A stretch of 64,000 nt of DNA, from assembly GCA_030248065.1 (NCBI GenBank), contig JASAMV010001052.1, forward strand, positions 1-64,000, in the 5' to 3' direction. Shown here in pieces: positions 34,401-46,400 of the stretch (its first letter is position 1; every line of letters starts with the position of its first letter). This DNA comes from Rhynchonema sp. JSB1_4. Taxonomy: Eukaryota > Nematoda > Chromadorea > Monhysterida > Xyalidae. The position numbers and the translations under genes are program-made. The notes beneath the pieces were generated by a model. That model was given only the letters and a program-made list of their open reading frames with translations. It was not told the origin of the DNA and ran no database searches.

Positions 34401-37400
34401 CCCCACCCCCGTCACGTCCCGCACCCGTCACCGCGTCCAAGGCTGCAACCAGCATCCTACAACGCAAACTGTCGAAAATGTCAACTTCTGGCGAAGCTGT
34501 TGCTGTGCAAACTCAGGTACCGGGACTGGTTTGCTTCGTGCTGGTCCTCGTGGTTGTTGAGCATTTTGGATGAACAGGACATTAGTGCGTTCGGAAGACC
34601 GAAGCGCGCAAGGAATTAGGACTCCGGCCTAAAATGTTTCGCTGCGCATAATTATGAAAGCGGAATTATGAATCAGATGCTACAGCTCTGTGCCTCTGAC
34701 ATCCAAAAGACAGAAACAAAATCACTCGTGCAACACAAACAAACGTTGGCAGGTGTCCGTTGAGCAACACGCTCAGCCACAGCATCGATCCGCGTCTGAT
34801 ACAGAGGCAGCTGAGATCAAGACAACGTTCAGTTTCAATGTGGCTGGTTTCTCAGCACGATTGTACACGGGATCGTCGAATTTGGTTGGTACAAGCATCC
34901 AGCGGTATATCAGGCATGATTAATTCTAATGTCCTTGTTGGTTCAGGGCAACAAACGTCTGGTGACACGCGAGGACGACCAAGCGTTCGCAGTGTTGCGA
35001 CTGAGTGGCGTGTTGGCGAGTGGCATGATTTTGGCTGATGATGCTGCGCAGATGGAGCTCGAAATCGGCACATTCCTGATGGACGATCAACGACAGAATG
35101 CCACGCAGATCACCAGGCACAGTAACACTACGTCCTATTTGGGAGGTGGCAGAGTGGTGAAACATTCACACGTGGCTGCTGTTTTGGGAAACGTTACACG
35201 TTCGAGGATAGAACGTGATGCATGCGGATTTTCTCTTTTGCATTTTGCAAGTACACCGCCTCCGAAATCGGGCTCGTGCTGGCATAATTTGTCTTTATAC
35301 ACACGTGATGTGGCCGTCGTTTTTGCCTTTGTATGTTCAAGGTTCACCTCAATTGTATGAGTTAAAAAACGTTTTGTTTAGTGCAAACAAATTGCGGTTC
35401 TATTTTTGCGGCTGGCTGTGTCAGACACCGTTTCCTTGGCTAATGCCAATGCCAGTATTGTTGCAAGTAACATCGACTGCTCGTGTACAAAAAGTAGAAG
35501 GTTTTGTGTTTCAGACTGTTGGACAAAAAGTTGGGTTTCGAAAAGGAGAAGCTGATGACGCTACAGTTGGAAAAGAAAGACAACGGCGATCAACATGGTC
35601 AGAAATATGAGAGTTTTCTGGACTTTGTCGAGATCGAGACCAACCTTTCACACTGAATTGCAGTCGAGATCGCCACGTGTCCCATGTCGTTGCGATTGTG
35701 TCCCGAGTTCTTAGGCTCATTGGCCAAGTTCTTCACGCCGCCGACCAGGCCCAAAGCAGTCACTCCCGACATTCCAGTGAAGGCCGTGCAACCGACTGCG
35801 TCGCAACGAAAGGCGCTTGCAGCCACATCCACTGAAGGTAGTCGCCCCCTTTTCTTGGCACACTTTCAGCAAAAAATGTGTTTTGCGGTCAATGATTTCA
35901 TGATTGTTTGCCCAGACGTGTACCACCCTGTCGACTTGGTCGAGTCAACTGAGGCAGTCGCATCAGCGCAGGGTGTGACGACCGTGCACGCTAAAGTGCG
36001 TGATGTGGAAATACTGGTGGTTGAGGACGCCAATCGACCCGATCAATCTCAAGTGAGTGAGGACAATTGGTAAAGTCTGTCGCTTATGCGGTGTCGGAAG
36101 TACAATTGATGACAAAGCTGGCAAAAAAGTATGATTTGGCGATCACTGTGCGTTGTTGTTCATTGATCGGTGTCCATCCACTGTTATTGAACATGATTGC
36201 ACAGCACAACCGCATTGATGTTGGCCTCCACCAACAACCAAATGTCACTGTATCTGCATGCAGGCGCTCATCATCCGAACATCAGCCGAGGCGCAAATGA
36301 ATTCGCACGGCGATGAAAGCAACCTGCAAGCGACTGTGAATGGCTTGGAGATATTCTCCAGCTATTACGCCGAAGCAAAACGGGATCAACATCGCATTTC
36401 GGTGCGATTGACCAGTTGATTCATTCGTATATGGGCTATTTGTCATGTTTTGTTGTTTCAGGTGCTCAAACCAGTCAACATATCTCTGTTATCAAGCCAA
36501 AAGTCGGACTCGGGTCAAAGTGTAGATGTGCGTGTGTCGGAAGTTGTGATCAAAGTTGGACCACCGGTTGTTCGCTTGCTCAGTGCTGTCGCCAGGGAGA
36601 TGGGAGACGCATCGAAGGTAGACTCGCTAAGGTGGACGCAGAGAAAATAGGCTTAAAGTGCATGATTATCGTCTGTCGGAAAGGTTTTGTTTGCGTTTGT
36701 GTGTGCGAACCTGAATGAAACGTTTGTTTTCATGAATAAACCCAATATCCTGATTATTGCATGCTCTATGAAGGACGAGCACGAGGTAAATTTGGGGGTT
36801 TGCGGTGTTCTTTCATCCATTGTGGCCTTTGCACAATTTGGTTTGCATGGATTTAGATCGATTTTGGTGGTGATTACATTTTTGGGATTGTATGTTTATT
36901 TTATGTTCATTTTTCGTTCTTGGGATCATTTTACGATAACACTTCCACAGGTTTCGATAACATTTTATTACTGAACACCACTGCACTTTGGTTCAATGCC
37001 TTTTGCAATTTGGAAGTGAACTTATGAAGTACAAACAGATGAAAATTGACCCCACGCCGTTGCAGACCGATTCGCAAGACTCAGCGCGTCGACGTACCCT
37101 GACTGCGCGTTACCATGTCTGGCAACCACAAGAACTCAAGACCGACGATTATTGGTTTCTGCGCGATGTACTGCCGGCCGAGGATGCATTAGATATCATT
37201 GACGTCGACTATGAAGCACCAAAGATTGTGCAGAAAGGACAACGGCAACAGGTGCGCATGTGTTTCTTGGCAAAATGTGCTCAGGTTTTTGCTGACGATG
37301 TTTTTGTTTGACGAGTTCCGCACATGTTCGTCCGCCGTTCTTGGAAAATGCAGAGCTGCCGTGGAAGGCCAAAAGATGACCGGACAATATTGCAGCTAAT

Positions 37401-40400
37401 CTTCAACGTCGAGTCAATCACGCTTCGTGTCGAGGCCGGTGTTGGCCGACGTACAGTACCGATGATCGTCATTGACAGTTCGATCGAAGCACGCGCCTAC
37501 AATTGGAGTGCACAGTTGAATGCCGATGCTGCCATGACGTTGCAGGTTGTTGGCAAACTATTCTCATACAATTGGGGCCCGGTCAATTGGGCCCGACCAG
37601 AGAGCTCACTTTCGGGGTTAGGCTTTGCGTAGGCTGCCCTCACCCCTATCAACACATAGTGTATGCCTAAGCCTAACCCTGAATGTAAACCTCTGGTAGG
37701 GCCTCAGTTGACCGGCCCCCAATTGTAAGACAAGATGGGAAACAGTTCACTGTTGGATGCTGCCGTGTTGACGGCAGTGACTGCGAGTGCAGTCGTCATA
37801 TTGGAACATTAAAACAACTACCGCTCTACCAAAACTGATTCCAAGAGGCTATTGACTATTGATTTGATCACAATTAGCGTGATTGATTTGCCGCAGGTCA
37901 ACTATTTCAACGAGACCTACAGCGCCTGGGAGCCGATCATTGAACCGATCGACATGAGTGATGAGACGAGGAAGATTGAAGGATCGAGCAAGGCTGGTGA
38001 CCAGACCCGCGCCTGGCAACTCAACATTCACGTGAGTTTGAGTGCAGCCGTTCGTCGACATCATCAAATGTCTTACGTTGCTTCGTTGTCTCTGGCAGGC
38101 ACAACAAAACAGCGAGTTGGATGCGAGTGATTCGTCAATGTTACCACCAAAGATGTCCATCGGCCTCTATGCTAGTGACATGTTGCAGTTGATCGTGTCG
38201 AAAGCCTGTCTCGAAATGTTGACCAAGCTCAGTGATGTATGTCGCCACCACAAAACAGCTGATTTAATCAATTGTTTATTTGATTGGAGAATCACGAGTG
38301 TCAACAACGGCCTTGATGATTCAGGCATTTAACGCGGCCACACAGAACATAGCGCCGTCTATGAGCGCTGGTCTACCTGGCTCGTCTACCTACTTGATAC
38401 GCAATGACACTGGTATACCCATTGAGGTAGTCAACACTGGCACACTGGCGGTTGGTGCATCTGCCGTACCAGAATTATTTGTTTTTATTGACTGTTTTGT
38501 TGGTAATTGCCATCATTTTCGAGTGTAATTACAGTTGAGCGACAAGGTCAAGCACTCTGCTAAATGTGAATTCGGTGAATACGTTTTCATGGACTTGGTC
38601 AAGCAACGCACTGACGCGCAGACACCGGCCGAGGGGCAGATTGTGAAAATGTCCGGCAAAAGATTGCAGTCTGCACTGCAGCACGACATTTGGCTGATGT
38701 TGAAGGTAGTTTGTTTGTTTTTTTGATGTTTTACTCGAATCGAATGTTGCGGCATCAGTGGTGATCTCTCAGGAGGCAGTATCCAGCAAATAACGCTCGA
38801 TTGACAGAACTTAAAAAATATACCTACCTCAACACAATGCGCCGTTTTGTGCAGCTGCCGACAATGCAAACAGCACGCGAAGTGAACGTGTCACGTTGTG
38901 AAACACGCACATTCTCGCTGCCGACACAGGCGAGTGCCACCGGTGAACAATGGCAGTTGGTCGTGCACGTACAGAGTGAATACGGCAGACGATTGGTCGT
39001 GCTCAGGTCGTTGTTGCAGGTACGCGGCGGTCAATTAGAAAAGGATGGGGCTGGCTTGACGTTACTCGCCTTTTTCACAACTGAGCAAGCAAGTTACTTG
39101 CAGGTGATCAATCACACATCATTGTCGATCGACATGCACACGCTGGTGGACACGAATCTACAAGAATGCGGCCAGTTGGAGGCCGATGATCGTACGACGC
39201 TCAATGTGCCCTTGATGGCGTTGTATGCAGCCAGCCAGGAATACTACTTCAAACCGACCGGCGATCAGTTAGTTTCCTTTTCGATTTTGTGTTAGTGCAA
39301 TCATGTTTCCATCATGCCGCGCTAACTGTACGTTATTCCATTTTCGCCGCAGATACGAGAGTTCGCAGGAAGGCATCGCGTGGCACATATTCAACGGCAA
39401 TCATCGCAGCGAACAGCTGTTGTGTTGTAGGGAGACGAATGGGTCGAATGAAGTGTTCATCAAGGTGCGTTTGGGTTTTATACGGTTCGTATGTAGTTCT
39501 GTTTTTTGTGAATAAATTACATGATGCCAACAGACAGACGTTGTTGCAGGCGTGCATCGAGATGATGCCGGCGCTGTTCGAGAACACCAATCGTCGCAAC
39601 CTGCACTCGCAGTGCTACTGTATGCATCTGCGTCCACCAGCTGTCTTCCACAACACACTGCCGGCCACGGTCGAAGTCACGGCGCCTGTGAGTGTGTGAA
39701 CAGAGATCACGAATGTTATATTATGCGGTCATGATAATCGTGCCTGAAACATGCAAACGTATTTTGCAGCACAACAAACCGGTCCGTCTGAAGCCAGGCG
39801 GCTCAACCCAACTGTACAGTGTCAACCCAGGAACTAGTCGATTGAGCATAAAGGTGGGTATGATTGTGGTGTGTCTTGTTGCTTGATAATCACTAACTAG
39901 TGAGCAGCATTCGTCACTCTCTATCGTATCCCAGATTCACGGGCCATGCATGTGGACGGGAACGTTCAAGGTCCAGGAATCACCCACCGAATTATCGGTG
40001 TTGGAAGTGAAGCGGGTGCAAGAAGACCAGAACGGGTCTGATCAGGATATGGTGAGTTGGGTGGCATTGTATGGGCTGTTAGCCTGCTAGTAATGTTTCA
40101 AATGTGTAACATTGCAGACATTCGGCATCCATTCATCAATGACACACGGTCACATGGACATATCGTTGTATTGTCCGTTTTGGATTGTGAACAAGACCGG
40201 GCTCAACATTCGATACAAGGTTGGTGGATAATGAAAGCAAGACAGTCAGTCTCTCTCCACCACTACAACCATACTCAGCTTCGCCTTTCATTTGGGTAGG
40301 TAACTGATCTATATCTGTTTCAAGCAACCTAACGATGCAAAACGACCGCAGCGCGCATGATTTGTCGCTTGTAGCATCCGTCCACCACCAACAGCATGTA

Positions 40401-43400
40401 AACGTCTAATAACGCTCCATTGCCATTATGCCACTTTGTAAGCTACGTGCCCTAGTTGCCATTACCCACCAGATATCTGTTATCAGTCTGCTTGCACACA
40501 ATCACAAGGCCGATTGTTGCCTGGCTTTGACTAGATCGTCGTCGATTCCGCTTCACACACGCGTCATTTGTGTGCTTGTACTAGGTGTGTGCACCCGATA
40601 CGTTGCATGCATGTGTTGAGCTGGCGCTAGGTGATCTCTGTGATGTGCATGTGCTAGGTTTGACAGCAGACAAGTGTACCCACGTACCTGTACCGACGCA
40701 CAGCAAGCGCTTGACTCGCTGCTGTCTGTGCTGGACGATCGTGCCGGTCAAGCAGCGGAACGCTCGGTCGCCCGTTGGGTGCAGCGCGAGTCGGACAACG
40801 TTGAAATGTTCGTTCGTGCGCACAGCCGACGACAAATGGGCAGATATCGACGATCGACCGTGCGCAGACAGGTGTATGCCGTGCCGGAACGACTGCACAA
40901 AAACGAAATGATGCATAATGCCGATAGGGGACCATTGCACAGGGATGGTGGGTTGGGGTGATTAGTGCTGCTGCTGCTCACTGATGATCACTGGATGCAC
41001 TGAGGTGGAACACTTGCTTGCATGGCTGCTCTGGTGACATGACACTCCACTCACACACCTGCTTGCATGGCTGCATGCCTTACAGCTACACAGCCAGATA
41101 GTGACTCACATACCTGCTTGCATGGCAATGCTCTTGCTTGACGCACTAGTTTACTTGATGCATGTGTCTGCACTGTGTAAACGTATGCCAATTGTTGGTC
41201 AACACGCACGCAGAGCACGACGACGATCGTTGGGTGGCGGTGAGCGATCTGGACGTGTTCCTCAAGCCACGCAGCAATCCGACTAAGCCGCAGATGGTCA
41301 AGAAGGCGAGCAGCAGTGGCGAACAACACTCAAAGTTGCGTGCTGTCCGGTATGCGGTCAAACATCCGACGGTGGTGGTGGAACAGTCATCCAAACGAAG
41401 GACTATGAAACGCAGACAGGTGCTGCTGCTGCTGACAGACACTTGTAGCTGACGTTGTGTTTTGCTTGGTTTTCTCTGTCCTTTCTCTTTTGTTATGCGT
41501 TCCCTTATTTTTATTGTTCTTGTTTCGTTTTTGTGTGTTACTACAATATCCTGCTGCTTTGCTAACCCCTCCTGCTTTTATCTACCTTATGGCTCACGCT
41601 AACACTCACTCACTAATTCGCTAACATCGACCGCTTCGAATAGTGTCTGCGATATGATTTGAGTGGAATGGCGGGCTTGTAATCCACACACGACACTTGT
41701 CCGTACGTAGCTCTCGTATTTGTTTTGGTATCGCCCATATTGTCCAAATGGGGTCTGATCTGGTCCAGTGCTCAGCTTTGGGTGTACCATTTAGGAGTCG
41801 GACATTGGTCGACTACACGCAGCTGTGACGTGCACCTCTTGTCGCACGCAACCCGAACCGGATGAGGTACGGTAGGGTGAACTACGGTAATTAGTTGGTG
41901 TTGCATGATGTATAGCACAAATGTGATGGCAAGTGTATTGCATGAACTAGATAGACTCAGTTCATAAATGTCGCCTATTTTTTTCAATCTTCAGTTCTTG
42001 TTTCATTTTTTAGCTCTGTCATTTTTTTCGTTGTTTTTCGTTTTCATATGACTGTGGACGTACGGTGCTGTGAAGTGCTGTAATAATGTAGTGATGATGC
42101 CAATACAACACTGCAAGTGATTGAGTAAGTGCGATCATGCTTCACGTAGTTGGCCACCAACTGTCACTGGTGGTGCCCTCCCATCAGCGCATTGCATCAA
42201 ACTGTAGACGCGCGGTCGTCTTGTGTCCGATCTAATATTCCATCCCGAGACTTTCTTTGCTTTTCCTATTGTTCCTTAGCATTAACACAAATTGTACATC
42301 ATTCAGCGTTTAAGCCGTCGTGGCATGGTTGGTTTTAGTTGTTAGGTCACGTAACAAACGTTCGGTGGCTTGGGCTCAGTTCACGGGACGCAAACAATCT
42401 GCGCTGGAAAGAATTGAAGCCTTCGAACTTGAAAGTTCGAGATTTTGCTGTCTTCTGTACTGAGCAAGCCACTTGTTGTTTGATGTTTTTCGTAATTTAC
42501 TAATTTTTGCCAAACAAACAAAACTGTGTGCGTGGTCCTTTCTGTTGATATGCGTGCACTGTTTATCAGTCATTGCTCACCGTTTGTGATGTGTTGTGTC
42601 CACCAAACTGGCCAGGTTCAATTCTGAGGCGGGAATCATGTTTTGCCTTGCATTTCAGGCAACCGGACTGGATGTGTTCGAACATCCGGCCAATATCACC
42701 GAACCGATGATGTTTTCGTTCAGGGGCGATGATTTCTTCACAAAGAAAAAGGTATACGGTTTTTATTGCTTGTGTTCGCACCAAAAGCAGTTGTGCTGCA
42801 GGCGTGTCTACAAATCGCCGACTCGGATTGGTCGGATGCATTCCCGATCGATGTGGTCGGCAACACTGGGCATGTCGAATGTATCGCACCAGATGGACGC
42901 AAATATGAGGTCGGTTGGTGATTGATTTTGTCTGAAACATCACTGATGGGCATGATAACTGCTGTAGTGATTGTGTTCATGCGATCTCCATTGTATTTAG
43001 TAGGGCTCAAACACACTTTCCGTCCCATCTAAATGCAGGTAGCGGTGCGTCTCAACATGTCCAACAGCGGTCTGACCAAGATCATTACGTTCACGCCGTT
43101 CTACATGATTGACAGCAACAGCAAGGTGGACATACAAGTGGCCGAGGCAGGCACGGGACGCGACCCTGAATGGGTGAAGGTCGAATATGGAACGGTGCGA
43201 TATTACGGGCTTGTCAGGGCTAAGGGCTGAAACATCATCTGTTACCGTTGTTCCAGTGCATTGGATTCTGGCCGCGTGGCAAAGAAGACCAGAAGTTGAT
43301 GGTTGTGAAATATTGTGATCGTGCCGAATACTCACAGCAGTTCCCATTCACCAGTCCGATGGAAGCATTCGCTCGAATGTCAAATGAGGTATGCGGCAGT

Positions 43401-46400
43401 TTGTTTGGAATGTTTGTCTGTCAGACACTGTATCAACACAACATACCGTAACCCTGCAGTACGTCGGTGTGTACGTGACAACAACGGTGAGCGAAGCTGC
43501 TGTGATCGTCACCATCGAGGACTACTCGCCCGGCATGGCACCAGCCTTATTGATCAATGACACCCCTCGAGCCATTGTTTTCAGTCAGCGGTACGATAGC
43601 AGCTGTGACAAATTCCTGTTCACTCTTCTCCTCATGATATTCGTTTGACCACAAAAACTAGTGTTTTCCCAATGCCACCATCCGATTGGCTGTGTGTTTG
43701 CAGAGGTCAGAACGACATTGACCTGCCACCTAAGACCACACGAATGTTCACATGGGAGTCGATAGTGGACAAACGCGAGCTGGTCTGGTCATGTGGCTCG
43801 TACAGAAATGTCGAGAATAAATTGACAAAGGTACATGGATTTGCATGTTTGGTTGTAAAACTACCTCGTCGATACTTATTTGTCCTTCATTTGTAGCCAC
43901 CACTGTATGCATTTGAGGTACACGTTGCTGGCTTTGAATACTCAATTAGGGTATCTTTTACGCCTGCATCCAAAATATACTCAGATATGTCCACCACTAT
44001 CACCCGCCATTTCTGCTATTATCGTGCTTTGGTAGTCCGAGCGAATGCACGAAATGTGACTGTTTGTGATTGTTGCAGGACACGATCGATTCATTCAAAC
44101 CAGCCAAGACCGAGCAGTCTTACTGGGTGTCCTTCCTGACCGGTCGTCAGCGCGTGTTGTTGTTCACTGATGACCTCGCCGTCGCCACCGTGGCCAGAGA
44201 GGTGTGCTATTGTCGAAATGGTGGCAAATTGTGATGGTGTTTGCCTGATTCTTCAAGGCGTGTGCTTCAGGCCTACGAAATGGAACGTGCCGACCAACGT
44301 ATCAGTGTGTCGTTGCAAGGCATCGGCATATCGCTCATCAACAACAACATCGGCACCGAAGTCTCTTACATCGCAATCACACCGTAAGAGATTGGCTGTT
44401 TTGTTTATCGGTCAGCAATATGTCACCTAATGTTCTTAGGTCCGGAATCGTATGGGAAGAGAATCGTAAACGTTTCAAGCCGCTCAAAGTGAAAGTATCA
44501 GACGCGGTTGAGGCGGCATATGAACAGTACAACAGAGAGAAGGACGCTGGAATGACACCGAACTCACTCGTCACTGTTGATCGAATGGAGGTACGTTGGT
44601 GCACATAAATGAGACATCAGCCACTTCACATTATGTGAATGCTGTAGATCGATTTCGAGCATCTGGAAATCGTCAAGCCCGAACCACGCCGACGCATTCG
44701 ACGCAGCTTTTCCACCGGATTCTGGCTGCAGTATGAAACATCGGAACATTTGCAGTCGTTGCATCTCAAGATCAATCACATACAAGTTGGTGATTAGTGA
44801 TCGTGTCAACTTGCACTAATTGCCCACGCTCACGTTAGTACGCCATCACTTGTTCCCAACGACAGGTCGACAACCAACTGAACGCATGTGTCTTCCGTAC
44901 CGTCTTTGCGCCCGTGCCACCCGCCAAGTCTGTGGCCGCTGAAAGTGGTTAGTTACTATGGCGTTGGTGTTTTCAACCGAACAGTGACGCAACTGACATT
45001 ATTTACAGCTAGATGGGGCTATGGTGAGCTGACTGTCGGTGTTTTATTTGACTTGGGACAATCGTGGGTTAGCTTTGTTCAGGAAGACTTCGTAAAAAGT
45101 ATTATGATGACCTCGCTCATTTGGGAGTTAACGTAGAAGCTTGGAAAGAAATAGGTAAGTTGCGTAGCCAGACAGCCAAGAGCAATCACGCAACAAGTAA
45201 ATTTGTGTGTTGCTTCTCTGTTGCGCAGCTCTGAAATGCCTTTTACGAAAATTATTTGCTTTTTCGCACGCACGTTCACGGCACGCCGTAAAGGCTCTTC
45301 GCTATTTGTGAGAACAGAGATTATAAATTGAATAAAAAAGCTTGTGGTTAAAATGGCCAAGAGGATCAAGTTCAAACTGGCGTTAGTGATTAAAATTTAC
45401 ATCCCAAGCCAGGTCGGCGGGGTTATGTTAAGGATGTGGTGTATTCACTGAGTCTCATTATTTGAGTAGTGGAATAATTGAACCTTTCGTTGATGTTGTC
45501 CCTCATACATCCTGCTGTATTATTGTGGTTGCTTGCAATCTGTTGCTAGTTCCCTATTTTCAGCTCCGAAACCGTTCACCGAGTTATCGCTCATCATCAA
45601 GCAGTCCACTGACACTAGTCTACAGCAAATTCGGTTCGTTCCGTCAGTTGATTATATCTCATGATTGTTACAACTTAATAACCAATAAACCTAATAACCA
45701 ATGAACCGTGTGATTGCAGTTATTTCGGTGTTTTGGTGCAAGAATTCGCTGTGCAGGCCGACCAAGGCTATCTCAATGCCATTATTGAACTGTTTCGCAA
45801 CGAGTCGGTCGACGCCGAGTATTCGGTATGTTGTTCAATGTTGCTGAATCGGGATAAAACGATACGACGGTTGTGAAGCATTAGTGACATGAAGAAACTA
45901 TATTTCGCCAATAGCCTTGGATGACTGACCTGTTTTAAAGGGGGCCTTTCGCATTTCAAACCCCCTTCAAACTTGGCATGTGTTTAGACAGTGGTCAAGG
46001 CGTCATAAAAGTCAAACACACCGGAGGTCTAACGTTCTGCATGCGGCCAGGAGATGCCCTTCAAGAGGAACATCCAGGAACAAAATCAAATGTGGACCAG
46101 CCCAATTTCTACCTGCGCATTCAGGCAACTCGCCTGATGACAAGGGTGGTCAAGGCGCAGAATGTTTCGCACGATATTTGCCCCTGCCTCACTATAGAAT
46201 TTCGCTTTTCTTTTTATTTCGTATTGCAACGAATTGTTCATGCGTGGCTGCTAAATGTTTCAAGGTCTGCTTGTCGCGCTGGAACAATTCGTTGAAATTC
46301 GAAATATAAAGAAAAGCGAAATTCCATAGTTAGTGGTGTTGCACGTTTCATGCGAAACATTCATTCGCCTTGACACCTTTTTGATCAAGCAGTTTGCCTG

